A stretch of DNA of 64,000 bases from Rhipicephalus microplus (taxonomy: Eukaryota > Arthropoda > Arachnida > Ixodida > Ixodidae), in NCBI RefSeq assembly GCF_043290135.1, contig NC_134710.1, forward strand, positions 200,111,692-200,175,691. The letters run 5' to 3'. Both the position numbers and the translations under genes were made by a program. The notes beneath the pieces were generated by a model. It was not told the origin of the DNA. It saw only the letters and a program-made list of their open reading frames with translations, and did not search any database. Below are positions 24,150 to 34,973 of this stretch, piece after piece (position 1 is the stretch's first letter; every line of letters starts with the position of its first letter).

Positions 24150-24779
24150 AATTGGGGTCTGCTTGGTTTTAAAGTGGACGCAAAACAGTCATAAACGTAT
24201 TGAAAATAATGCGTATCTGCTCCTTCTACACGGAGAAGAGCTTGAGATTCCCATCAATGACGCTGGCCACTGCAGCGTCCCTTTAGGTGGCTGTGGCCAT
24301 CGGAGAGATAGTATAAAAGGCTTCACCACCAATAACTTCGAAGTGTGCGATTACTGTTCGCTTGGGAAACTGTGGGTACTTGTCGCTGAAATTCGTAACC
24401 AGAAACCCTAGGGCGTTTCAGTTAGAAGATACCGCGCTTGAAACAATTTACGAGCCAAAACCATCGATAGGTTAGTTTCCGCGATACCACCATTGTTCTC
24501 ACAATTGCTCTGCACCGTTATCAACATACTGGCTTGCAGCAGAAGAGCGATGGTGTGGTCAGCAATTCGAAGTGCCATCGTCTGCACTGCGGTATATTTT
24601 CGTCTGGGCGTTTGGTCATGAGAAAATATTTCGAGCAGGTCTCAAAGGTTAATAACGGCTCCATGCTCGCAGAGGAAATACATTCTGACAATAAGTTTCT
24701 AAGAACATTCGCACAACATGAGGAATGAAGCAATGTACCTTGACTCACGAATTAGGAAAAGTGCTGTGCATCTTCCCAG

Positions 24780-25010
24780 CGGTGTTAGTAGACGACCACC
24801 TGCTGCCCAAACGCTATGTCCAAGTCACCAAGGTGTTGTGACTTTTTGTAGTTGAGCAACGAAGTCAGCCTTTATAACAAAATAATCAGCGCCCATGTCT
24901 ACCACAACAGTTACCGTATGATTGCCGGCAAGAACGGAAAAGCGAGCAAGTACGCGATTGTCGTCGATGGCATACGTCGACGAAAGAATGCGTGAAATGT
25001 CAGCAGGCAG
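24780..25010 (-). pseudogene. Gypsy aspartic protease remnant
   Basis: Minus-strand reading near 24905 gives VVVDMGADYFVIKADFVAQL. The retroviral-type protease active site DTGAD has become DMGAD (24891-24899), a change that needs only ACG to ATG, as expected from CpG decay. The position between the gag knuckle and the reverse transcriptase is right for a gypsy element. Confidence 0.7.
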
Positions 25011-25079
25011 TTCACGGGAGGGTCTTTTAACAATCGATCAGCAGTGGCCTCACCCCAGAGATCGCTGTTCTTGCCGTCA

Positions 25080-26390
25080 TTAGTTTACCCGGCGCTGGCT
25101 CGAGAACGTAATTGATGGTAGTGCAACGACATCCGATAAAAGTCGAGTGTAAGTAGGTGACATGAAGCAAAGTGGAAGTGGCAAGCGGTATTGGCGTCGC
25201 AGAGGGGTTGAAGGCTGCTGGCTGGCCAAGAACTCAGCAATAGCGTGGGGCCACTTACCATCTCGGGCTCGATGAGCATATGGATGAAAGCCAAGAAGGT
25301 CCATGTGCTGGCATGCGCACTCAAGGCAGATGTGGCCTTGTTCACCACAATGATAACAAAGAGGCCAGTTGTCCTGAAGTGGTGGGTTCCCGTAATGCGG
25401 AGACCTTAGTATAACAGCATCATCTGCTGGGTGGACGGACGGGATGGATAGCTGACAGTCGGTGCCGGAGTACGCAGCGTTTACGCCTACGTTCAAAGTG
25501 GAGCCTCGGCTGGATGTGGAGCCTTCATGGGTTCGACCAGGTGGCGTACCTCATTGCGGACGACATCCATGGGGCTGAGGATACACTGCGTGCAGCTTTT
25601 GCAGCTCTTCTGACACAATACTGCGCACGAGCTCCGTGATGTCCCTTATGGCCGTGACATCAGGTGTTGCCAGGAGTGATGACACAGGTGAAAGATTACC
25701 AGGGTTCTCAACCTGAGATGATCGCTGCTGAACATTCTCTCCATCGCCTTTTATTTGTGACGGAAATCCGCTACTGTGCAGGGAGGTTCACGCACGAGCC
25801 CAGCAAACAACTGCTCTTTCACCTCCCACATCAATACTCGAACTATTTTCTCTTCTGCCATTGATGGCTCCGCTCGTCGGGACATCTCCTCAAAAAACAT
25901 GGCAACACTCTCGTTTGGCGCCGATTTCGGGAACTGATGACATGTTCTGCTTGTTCCTCTCGGTCAGAGCTTCGGAAGGTATTCTGCAGCTGGGTTCAAA
26001 ACTCTGGCCAGGCTGCCAGTGGCTTCATTATTTCAAAGCAAGTGCACGCAGCATCCACGAGAGAAAAGTAGACAAACCGAAGCTTTTAGTGCCCAATACA
26101 TTCGTTGACGCTGGCACAAAGGTTGTAGTCATGGAGCCAGTCGTCGACGTCCTCGTAAGTGTCACTGTGAAAGGGCCTTGAAGCTCGCAGGGCGTTGAAA
26201 AACCATGGTGAATGCATAGTCGATGTCTCTGAAGTCTGTGTTCCCGTGTTTGCCATACTTCTGACGAGTTGTGGAAGGGGACCGAATTGAGCTGGTAGAC
26301 CTAGTTGCCTACGCTGTAAGTGTACAGATTTTTCGAAGAACTCACTATTACCTGGCTTTTCCTGATGGTTGTAGTGCATACCTCCACCAG
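25080..26390 (-). pseudogene. Gypsy gag with CCHC zinc knuckle
   Basis: The first part (26390 to 26086) reads through LRASRPFHSDTYEDVDDWLH, a capsid-like phrase common in tick gypsy gag. The last part has a perfect retroviral zinc knuckle, CYHCGEQGHICLEC, at 25317-25358 (C-x2-C-x4-H-x4-C). Between them the frame is shifted more than once. The knuckle binds the element RNA in working relatives. Confidence 0.8.
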
Positions 26391-26394
26391 CAAA

Positions 26395-26568
26395 TGTCAC
26401 ACGATTACGAAAAATACACAACCTTTGTTTACAGAAGCACTGAACGTCGAGACGAACCAATCACCAGATAACACGAGCTCATCGTCCTCTCTTCTTTGTC
26501 ATATTTTCTTTTTCACAATGGCCCGTACGCACCATGGCAGAGGCAAATTTTATTTCATGCACGTGACA
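26395..26568 (-). repeat. 5' LTR of the gypsy element
   Basis: 174 bp. In element sense it begins TGTCACGTGCATG and ends TCGTGTGACA, and it is followed inward by TTTGCTGGTGGAGG. Confidence 0.85.
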
Positions 26569-26599
26569 ATATATACCTAAAAAGAGGGGGGGGGGGGCG

Positions 26600-26675
26600 A
26601 TTGCCAACGCTTTAGCTCAGTTAATGGATCATCGAACGGGTTACTTGAATGTCACAGGTTTGATCCACTTTCCTA
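26600..26675 (+). repeat. tRNA-like head of the second SINE family, copy 2
   Basis: TTTAGCTCAGTTAATGGATC fits an A box and CACAGGTTTGATCC fits a B box, with GGGTTACTTGAATG between them. It resembles the head at 21000-21080 in the opposite orientation. A 12-G run precedes it at 26586-26597. Confidence 0.55.
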
Positions 26676-27263
26676 TTTAAAACACTTATGTTTTCTTTGG
26701 CATCATTGCTTGTTAGGTCGCATCGATACGTCATTATTGGAATGTTTTACATGACATACATGACATCATATGAACAGCATAATCTAGCTAATGTCCTTCC
26801 ACTATTATCTTTAGGTGTGACACCTCAATAGGCAAAAGAACACAAATGACATGGCTTTACATATGTGAAATGAATGGTACCGTATTTATTCCTGTATGAC
26901 GAAGGTGGGGTGGCTAACTGTAAGCTAATATTTTAATATATTTTATTTTAATATATTTTATTTATACAATACTGCAGACCCTAATTAGGTCCATTCAGTT
27001 GGGAAGTACATAAATGCATACATTCATAATTAAGGTGCGAAAGAAACGACAAAAAAGAGTTATATAGAAAAACAACAGAAAAAGGCAAGCTTTAAAAGAC
27101 GCTCAAATGAACAACAATAAATTCGAGACAAACAAAGTATTACCAGAGAACATAATGCACACGTATAAGTATTGAATATTACTCTTACAATATTGAAGAA
27201 CACAATAACCATTTTTGAAGTACTGAAAAACAGCGGAACCAATTCTAAGAAAGGAAGGGCTAA

Positions 27264-28613
27264 TTAACGCGACGCTGTTGATAACAATAAATAGATATAC
27301 GTTATAGAATCTGCGTTTTGCATTTGTAATACTTTCAGGTTATTCCAATCGTTTACTGTTCGTGGGAAGAAGGAAAACCTAAATAGGTTAGTTGTGGTGC
27401 CGCATGGTGTTAAAGAAAGAACAGGACGATGCCTTGTTCGACGTGCTGTAAGTGGGGACACACAAGTCTGTGAACTAAGAGAGAAGAAAGTGCTTTTAAG
27501 TTGGAAAAGAAACTTTAACCTGTGAGCTTTGCTCAAAGTTGAAGAGTCTGAATGCTATATTGTTTCATTTGAGCTGTGGGAGAGTCATCTATTCCAAGTT
27601 TACGAAAATAAACCTAACTGTTCGGCGTTGAATCACCTTTATACCATTAATGTTAGATTGTGTGTAGGGGTCCCATACGATGCAAGCATATGCGAGTTTT
27701 GGTCGGATCACAGATGTGTAAGCCAGAAATGTAGTATTACAGGTGGCACGTTTTAGTTTGTGCTTAAGGATGCAAAGTTATTTGAAAAAAGAGTTACAGA
27801 TGTTAGAAATGTGGTTATTTCAGCTTAGATCAATATTTATTGTGATACCGACATATTTAAAAGGTTTATTTTGTGAGCGGTGAGGGTCCAAAGTTGTAAA
27901 CAATTGACATTTTATTACCGTTTTTGTTACAGGCATGTCAAACAGTATTTTCCACGTTCAGCTCCATGCCCCACAGCTTGCTCCACGATAAAATGTTTTG
28001 AAGGTTAGAGTTGAGCATTAACTGATCATTAAGAGAGCAAGCTTCGTTAAACAAAACACAATCGTCTGCCGATAGCCTGACTTTATTGGGAACAGATTTC
28101 GTTAACGATGTCATTTATATATATTCGAAAAAGTAAAGGCCCTAACATACTTCCATGGAGAACTACAGAGGTTAAGGAATGTTCGTTAGAAAAATACTTC
28201 TCTATTGATAAAAACTGCTTGCGATTATATAGATAAGCTGCAATCCAGTTAAGGACGTATGCTGGAAGGCTAATTGACTCCAATTTTTCTATGAGTTTGC
28301 TATGAGTAACAAGGTCGAATGCTTGTTTAAAATCCAAAAATATACCACTTGTCTGGCTTCACTTGTCTAGAATACTAGCAAGCTAGTGATTCATCGTCAT
28401 TAGTTGTGTTACAGTCGATAAACCTTTGCGAATGCCGTGCTGGTGAGGAGACAGTGCATTTTTATCATTTGGAAGCTCGGGTATTTCATTGGCAATAATG
28501 TGTTCGACTAACTTGCAGCATGTACACGTCAACGAAATGGAGCGATATATAGTTACTTGGGTCGTGTCACCCTTTTTCGCAATTGCAACGACCAGTGCAG
28601 TAAGAGTCTGCAA
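27264..28613 (-). pseudogene. CR1 copy A reverse transcriptase and C-terminus
   Basis: Reading down from 28613: VVAIAKKGDTTQVTIYRSIS, LTCTCCKLVEHIIANEI, LSPHQHGIRKGLSTVTQL, FLDFKQAFDLVTHSKLIEKL (catalytic Asp), LHGSMLGPLLFRIYINDIV (the PQGS motif changed to HGSM) and RLSADDCVLF near 28070 (FADD changed to SADD, both Asp kept). The end is recognisable as TNLFRFSFFPRTVNDWNNL at 27380-27330. Stops occur between almost all blocks. The succession of motifs is certain, but the exact frame breaks cannot be placed to the base by eye. Confidence 0.8.
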
Positions 28614-28789
28614 GAAGAGCAGGTGATAGCAGCGAGGAATGATAAATGATTATCAGAAAGGGAGATAATGGTTCAGCATACCTGTACATAAAGACTTTCG
28701 GTATCTTGTCTCGGCGCTGATACGATATCAAGGTTCGAGTGACATGGCACACGATCACGGTTTATAGGGTTGTGTTCAAGACGCCATGA

Positions 28790-29200
28790 GTTCAAGAAGA
28801 TCGCGAAGGAATTTAGGGGGAGAGTCCGGCGCTCGAGAAACAGCAAATAAGCAAGATGGATTTATCCCCACAAGAAAACATTATTGAAACGATTTCTATG
28901 CCATCAGCCTGTGGTAGAAGAGCAGCAGTTATAGTGTGTTTCAACAAAACAGCTACCCCGCCTTCTCAAGTACTTCTGTCACGGTGATACAATCGATATG
29001 ACGGAGAAAACAGGATTACATCTTCAATATCATTGTGCAACCATGTTTCGGTTATGACAATTACATAAGGGTTTTAACTTGAAACAGTAGCTTCGAGGAT
29101 TTTCAATTTATTAACCACACTGCGGGCGTTATTGTTAGGAACACGAAGTTCATTAGAATCAGAGAAATTCTTGACAGCAGAAAAACAAGGATTTTTTAAA
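28790..29200 (-). pseudogene. CR1 copy A endonuclease domain
   Basis: Minus-strand reading from about 29150 down gives NNARSVVNKLKILEATVSS, then (after a stop) NPYVIVITETWLHND, and EGGVAVLLKHTITAALLPQA after another stop. TETWL carries the catalytic Glu of AP-like endonucleases, and GGVAVLLK is the usual following strand. The C-terminal half with GDFN and SDH is not seen and seems to be deleted before the reverse transcriptase. Confidence 0.75.
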
Positions 29201-29539
29201 TTTTTGTTACAACCATGAATTTTATTTTTGTGTTTTTGCTCTCAATTCATGAGAACAGTTTATTGTTAATACGCAGTATGTCATAAAGTAGGCTAACTTT
29301 CTTGCCCTGATCTCCATCAGATTAAGCGCTATCCCACGAGAACTTACAATTCCTTAGCGCATTTCGCGAGTAATGGGTTTGGACTAATATGCGAATACCT
29401 TTTAGTTTATCAGCATTTTTAGGATAAGCTGCTTTTCGGAAACATCCTGAAAATAAATTATAACTGGTTTCATACTACCCGAATGACGGAGGCGAAGAAT
29501 TCTGCCGACAGACTTGCAATTAACAACAAGCCTCCTGGA

Positions 29540-30070
29540 GAATACTTCTTCAAGAACCTTACTTCTAAGAACAACTTCGGTTTCGGTGGCATTTTCTACA
29601 ATGCCAAAAACAACTAAATTGGATGGTCAGCTGCTGTTCTCTAGGTCAGTCAACTTCGCTTCGAGTGTTTTTACAGTACGTTCAAGGTCATTGACAGGTG
29701 AGGCCCGTCTTTGTAGTTCAATTATTTCGTCTCCCCAACTATTGAGAATTCCTTCTATGTTATTATGTTTTTCTCTGAATGCAATCCCATATGCTGTCAA
29801 CTTTTTCTGACCAGACAGCAGCTCCCTCAACATGGACTCAATAGAAGCACCACCATTGTTAGTGGGACCGTGGTTTAACTCGACGTCACCGCCTAGTAAC
29901 AATGAACACACGCAATAAATATCATAAGCAACAGAAGCACAGTGCTTGAGGCATGGCAAGACCAAAAGATTGCGGCAATCACTCCTAATCGTGCTAGAAC
30001 AGTTCCTAACCTGCACAATGTAGCAGAACGATTTAGCCACATGCCTGCTGATGGTCCACCCTGCCAACAA
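29540..30070 (-). pseudogene. CR1 copy A ORF1 with degenerate 2A-like motif and coiled coil
   Basis: The frame from 30070 has a hydrophobic, Cys-rich lead, then CSLLLGGDVELNHGPT, then a helical part (SMLRELLSGQKKLTAYGIAF, IIELQRRASPVNDLERTVKT, LEAKLTDLENSS) with heptad-like leucines suitable for a coiled coil. DVELNHGP (29864-29887) differs by one residue from the DxExNPGP ribosome-skipping motif known in some CR1 and L1-type ORFs. The Pro to His change should abolish skipping. The frame breaks near 29627. Confidence 0.7.
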
Positions 30071-30381
30071 AAGGCGTAGGTCTGGAGATGGCGTCTTTTA
30101 AACTGATGCACCGATGTCACCTGTTCTTCAAGTGACGCCACTCGTGGCGCGTCCTAAAACCGCGAAGAAGAGGCGTTGAACCAACAATGACGTGGTATCG
30201 GTGACCTAGTTCGGGCCCATGTTCACGTGTTGAAATCGAGCAGATATGTCTGGTCAATTGCTTGAGGCTTCGGTTGTTGCGGTGTCGTCGATCCGGAGAG
30301 ATAATCTGGGGAGAACTAGGTAGCAGAACAGTTTAAGCCACGTACTTGCTGATGGTCCACTGTGCCCACAAAAATTATTGT
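30018..30381 (-). repeat. Repeated CR1 5' leader phrase (period about 302 bp)
   Basis: The sequence around GTAGCAGAACGATTTAGCC and CTGCTGATGGTCCACC (30018-30074) returns with changes at 30320-30376 as GTAGCAGAACAGTTTAAGCC and TTGCTGATGGTCCACTG. The second copy also forms a hairpin, GTGCCCACAA / TTGTGGGCAC. Confidence 0.7.
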
Positions 30382-30389
30382 GGGCACGG

Positions 30390-31220
30390 CAATATTGTGT
30401 AGTGGTGCTTAGTGTCACCTAATTGTTTTTTTTGTGCTGCAGCCAAATGTTGGGTGAAACTAGTTATTCAGGCTAATGTTGGCCATCACTTGCTAATGCT
30501 GGCTAGTAGTGGCTCACTGTTGTTGAGTGGGGGCTAACAGGCAGTAGGTCATCTATTCGCCAAGAGTATCTCCTCTCGCTAAAACTGGCGTTGGCGCTCG
30601 CACGCACCTGCTGACTACATCTCAATCCATTAAATGGCCTCATAATACTTTTCATAACGTCAAATGTACTGCCATAGCTGACTCCTTGCTGACATACTTG
30701 TACAAGAACAGTTCCGGTGATGCGTGGAATGTTCTAAAGTGTCTTTTGACAAGACATAACTGTGACATCATGTTTTAGTATATGCAATTCTATACATACC
30801 TGTAAAACACTCACGACACATAGGCTAATGCTCTTTTCTCTCTTTGCTTTATTCTGTCTGTTACTCGTCTGTCTCTAACAAACGCTGAACGTGATGTAGA
30901 TTTTACACCAATTCTGTCGCACTCAAGTAACGATCGCATAACAAGAAAGGCTGTCACATAGGGCCCCTTTTCTTCTTTTTGTACTTTGTGAGGTATTGCG
31001 AATGCCGTGATTTTGCGTTTAAACAACCATTAGCATCAAGAACATCTGCTAGTATTTTTTATAATTCCACAAGAGATGGTCTAAAATACCAGGTGCAATA
31101 TTTTTAAATAAGCTTATGCTTGCTTACACACGGTCGCTGTCATCAGCGTCAATATTTTGCTAACTAGGCTCTCTGAAAATCCACGTTAAGTAAAGAAAGT
31201 ATAAAAAAGCACCGTGGCAT
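30390..31220. other. Unassigned stretch
   Basis: No gene recognised. A decayed GGCTAATG/GGCTAGTAG-type simple repeat lies at about 30455-30545. Confidence 0.45.
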
Positions 31221-31224
31221 TTTA

Positions 31225-31837
31225 GGGGCGAAGCTCCTTAGGGCGTGGGCTGTGCGTCCCCTGTAGCCTGTATGTAGCCACCTCTAGTTTAGTTCTTGCA
31301 GTGTTCACTGGATGGCGGTACCGTCTCCTGTATGTAGCCACCTCTCGTTTAGTTCTTGTAGTGTTTACTAGATGGTGGTACTTGTAGCTGATGATGAAAA
31401 GATGCAAGATGTTATAAACTAGAAAGCGGTACTTGTAGTTGATGAAAGACGCGAGATCTTATAAAATAGGAATGATGTCACATATGGCGCGCGTCATTGG
31501 TTGAAGGCAATCTTTCGATTTAGTGCGGCGACGTACGCCAGGGGGAGCGTTGTAATAAAATCCGTTCGCTGTTGGCGCGCGCTCGGAGTCGCCGGATGGA
31601 TAAGGCTGCACAGCGGAGAGAGCGCAAGGCGGCAGCAGCGCGCGCTCGCAGACAGAATCCCGATGTGCGAGCGCGCGAGGCAAGGGACATCGCAAGCCAT
31701 CCATCGTCTAAGAACAAATAAAAGTTGATTTGTGTATATACACACACAGCGTTTCTCACGTCTTTACATGATGATCGACTGGGTGAATTACACGGAAGAT
31801 TCACAGTTTACCGATGAATCCCTCCGGAGCTTCGCCC
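31225..31837 (+). mobile_element. Non-autonomous element with inverted ends and a small Arg/Glu-rich ORF
   Basis: The ends are GGGGCGAAGCTCC (31225-31237) and its inverse GGAGCTTCGCCC (31826-31837). Inside are a 60-bp tandem duplication (units starting TGTATGTAGCCACCTCT at 31269 and 31329), a second duplication of about 50 bp (GGTACTTGTAG-TGATGA near 31378 and 31429), the short ORF at 31596 and an AATAAA. I could not define a target duplication. The inverted ends suggest a MITE-like DNA element, but the terminal 12 bp alone is weak proof. Confidence 0.5.
31596..31721 (+). CDS. Short basic ORF with R/E repeat character (41 residues)
   Basis: ATG at 31596 opens a 41-residue frame that reads MDKAAQRRERKAAAARARRQ at the start, then has NPDVRAREARD. 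The alternation of RRE/RARE blocks is one I associate with a very common family of tick repeat ORFs with many such units; this one would hold only about two. It should form charged helices. The stop codon TAA overlaps an AATAAA at 31717-31722. Upstream DNA is GC-rich and contains GGCGCGCGCTCGG. Function is unknown. It may be a remnant of a longer ORF or a coincidental translation of a repeat. Confidence 0.4.
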   Translation: MDKAAQRRERKAAAARARRQNPDVRAREARDIASHPSSKNK

Positions 31838-33890
31838 ATTCATCATCATTCACCCCGTGAATATGCCGTAATTTTTTATTATATAAAAAGCCTGAGAAAT
31901 CTGAGAGACTCACTAGTGTAGACAAAAGCTGTCACCACTAATGTATTTATTGTTTCTGTCAATGGTTTTGCATCTTTGCCAAACAGCATTCGCAAGTCAT
32001 TTACTAAATCAAACACCAATCAACCAGATGGTCTCCATAACTTCTGAACATTTACCAGAAAATCATGAATAGTTTTAAATTTATCAAATGGTGCTTTCAT
32101 AAACTGCGTCTCGCGCAAAATCCACTTCAGTGCACATGGACGAATCGGGCATGGCAGTAGTGTAAAGAACACAGACGACGTTCAATGTTGGTAGACTCTA
32201 GCAGCATGCCCCCACTCCCACTGGCAGTCCAAAGTGGGCCATTCCTGTGGCGTGCGCCACAGGCGTGCATCTCTACTGAATTCATCCCCGTGACCACGTA
32301 AGGCCACTTATCACAGAGGGTCGCCAACATGCATGTGCTGTTCGCCATGCCGAGGAGCGCTCGTGTGAAACGCCTTGCGAAACGGTGCCGACTAGTGTTT
32401 TGACCCTTCGCCCCGTGAAGTCGCGGCAGCGAGCGTGAGCTGCATCGCCAATCGTCTCTACGAGGAAATAAATATAAGTCACCGACCGAGTAGCAGCTCT
32501 TGTTGACTGCTAAGCTTCGTGTCGACTCGCCTCGCGTAGAGTGTGGAGCAATTTGAATGCTGATTGCAGTCAATTAGCCAGTGTTCGCTGACAGGCTACT
32601 CTTCATTGTGTGTTCACAGCCGTACTTTGAACTCCAAAAGATCGATAACATCTGCGCCTGCCCTGAGACTGGACGTGGGCCCAAGTGAAGAATGCAATGT
32701 GCAAGGTCTTTCATTACTTTATTACGTATAGCAAACGGTGGAAGTTTCCACCCATTCAGCTGCTCCACGGTGCCCCTTTTCTCTAATATAACTGCAGTGT
32801 GTAGTGGAACATTGTATGCTGCCTTCTGAGCAAGAGAGAAACTTTCAGAATTTTAAACTTTGAACGCACTAAACACATTCGGTGCTTCAAGAATGTTTCA
32901 AGTGGTGATCACAAGCAGTATAAGCGTGTATAGTAGCCGCCTAAATAGTTCAGGTAACATAGGAAATACATAATGACTCTGTTAAAGAAGATTCTGAGTC
33001 TAAAAAAATTTATTCTTGATATAAAAAAAAGAGCAGCCACGTCAGTTTTAGGTGCGAACTTAACATGCTGGAAACTTATCATGGTTATAAATCCTATTAA
33101 AATGGTCCTGCAAAACTTTTGAAGCATCGTCAGAAAACTCTGCTGATCAGTACGAGGATTCTGAGAAATCGCGATCCAAACATTCTAGCGCAGCACGTGG
33201 CCCGGTATCTACAATTAACCATCGAAGTGAACTATATCAATTTCAATTCAATTCGTATTTCAATCGTACAGTATATTTGTAAAAAGACATCTTGGAGCAG
33301 TGACGAAAAGCTTGTGTAGACCTATATTCAATATGCATATAGCAGCTAGAACATCATGTGTATATCTAATTCTCAATGACGAAATCTTCACGGTGAGGCA
33401 AAATACATAAACACAACATCAAATAAAAGCAGAGTGTATTTCACGATAACTTAAAAAGAAAAAAATGATTAAACACAGTACGAAATACTCTAGAAGTAAA
33501 TTGAGGCGTGAAATTCCAGGGGTACTGCGCGGAATATTTTGGCGCCAGGGAACTCGAGCAGTCATTAGCCGTACGTGTTCCGAGTCACTGGTTGGTTGAA
33601 ATACATATTTCTTGCGTTCATTGTGTATATTTGTTATGCTCCTTATGTAAGGAATAAACTTGGTGATAACGATAATTGTCACGTAAAAAATTACTATCAG
33701 AAGGCTGACTTTCATTTCGCATGTCATAGAGAAGAGCTGTATACAGAGTTGTTTGTAAAGCAAGTTTATTTCATTGTGTGGTCGTGTGATATCATAACGC
33801 GCAAGGCCCTTTTCTCCAACCGAATAATAGTATCTAAGTAGGTTTTATATGTGCCATATCATGATTCAGAACAATATATGTTGTGCCAGC
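31838..33890. other. Unassigned stretch
   Basis: No protein family recognised. A GC-richer segment at 32127-32573 holds a 148-codon minus-strand frame of mixed composition and a short palindrome, CTGTGGCG-TG-CGCCACAG, at about 32246-32263. The rest is AT-rich. Confidence 0.45.
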
Positions 33891-33896
33891 GAAATA

Positions 33897-34400
33897 TCAA
33901 AAAGTAAACCATTTTAGTATGCTAAGATCAAAACATTTTCTGTATTTTATCAGCAAAAAGCAAGCGGAAGCTAATTTGGTGCATATATTTGATATGTATG
34001 GTCTCCAGTTCAAGTTGCAGTTCAATAATACCGCTAAATACTTTATGTGCTGAAGATGTTCTAATATTTCACCTAGAAGCTGAATTGGCAGGCCTCTTGT
34101 GTCACACTTGGCGTAACGGGAGCGGAATTCTACATACTTTACCTTGTTTCTGTTCAGTGTTAACTTATTACATACCAACCAAGCTGATATACTGGATAGC
34201 GCGTTCTTTATTGTATTCTGCATTTCGCTAAGAGATTTCTTTGAGGATAACAGTGGGGTATATTCGGCATAAATAACAGATTTGGATCATATTAGTGCTG
34301 ATGGGAGGTCATTGACGTATAGCGAGAACACTATAGGCCTAAATAATGATCCTTACGGAACTACCACAACAATAGTAGAATATTGAGAAGCAAATGAATA
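33897..34400 (-). pseudogene. CR1-type reverse transcriptase fragment, copy B
   Basis: Minus-strand reading from 34380 down shows VVVVP then a stop, GSLFRPIVFSLYVNDLPSAL (the PQGS-to-LYVND stretch), VIYAEYTPLL (the YADD box changed to YAEY), SISAWLVCNKLTLNRNKVKY (the primer-grip-like W..N.L.LN..K) and YLAVLLNCNLNWRPYI (the LGV..D..L.W box). Only the palm C-terminal half is present. Both the stop in PQGS and the lost catalytic Asp make it dead. It is shorter and more diverged than the CR1 copies on either side. Confidence 0.78.
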
Positions 34401-34973
34401 ATTTTTTACACATTGTTTTTGACCATTTAAGTTGCTTCAAGAAACGCTCAGTGTTCTATCTAACCAAAATGACCACGCCGTATACTTGCCGTATGGACAA
34501 ATTCAAGACCATTGGCTCATTTTAGCATCCACAAGTTTATTGTTACGATGGAAGCCATGGGAGGCCACCACGTGTCTGTGTGCTCGCAAGCCATCACACT
34601 GAAGGTAAGCCACACGTTCGAAGATAGATAAATAAATATTTTAATAAATAACCTATTAAATAAATATAGAAAAAGCGCTCAAAGATATGGTGCCAGAATT
34701 ACGTAACCTCTTTTCCTGATTCATTCCTTCCAGCGCGTTTAGTTCTAGCGCACTTGACGAGACGAGGGAAGAGAGGAAGAGATCATAGCGCGCCACACAT
34801 CTTTGTTATTCTTCTCGCATTTGACGGACTCTGAAAATTTTGCGCCGATTGATTTGTGAGGCAATAAATTTCGTTAATGAAGCTATGCGATGGTTACTTG
34901 AATAATTTTTGCAGTGCCCCTTTGATGTATGTCGTACAGCACGCATCAGGCATATTGACAACAGCTACTTGAC
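34401..34973. other. Unassigned spacer
   Basis: AT-rich; contains a run of TAAATAAATATTTTAATAAA-type sequence near 34627-34670. It could hold the 5' leader of the following CR1 element. Confidence 0.4.

Larger units (their letters stand above)
21199..26568 (-). mobile_element. Ty3/gypsy LTR retrotransposon, full length, inactivated
   Basis: Short LTRs bound gag and pol remnants in gypsy order: gag, protease, reverse transcriptase/RNase H, integrase. The 5' LTR is at the high-coordinate end. Its start TGTCACGTG and end CGTGTGACA give a TGTCAC/GTGACA inverted terminus. The outer flanks are a 4-bp duplication, ATAT (21195-21198 and 26569-26572). A purine tract, GGAAGGAGGGT, precedes the 3' LTR. 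After the 5' LTR the sequence TTTGCTGGTGGAGG looks like the primer-binding region. Many stops and shifts break pol. No envelope frame is seen. Confidence 0.88.
26925..30381 (-). mobile_element. CR1-type LINE, copy A (decayed)
   Basis: On the minus strand the order is a repeated 5' leader, ORF1, endonuclease, reverse transcriptase, C-terminal SFFPRTVNDWNNL, a long 3' region and then GACCTAATTAGGGTCTGCAG followed by TATTGTATAAATAAAATA units at about 26930-26995. The last phrases are what I expect at the 3' end of tick CR1 elements. Stops, shifts and a missing part between endonuclease and reverse transcriptase make it inactive. No flanking duplication was found. Confidence 0.82.

Noticed and set aside
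32127..32573. 148-codon minus-strand frame in GC-richer DNA
   Set aside because: Overlapped by frames in other phases and without a motif; more likely part of an unclassified repeat.
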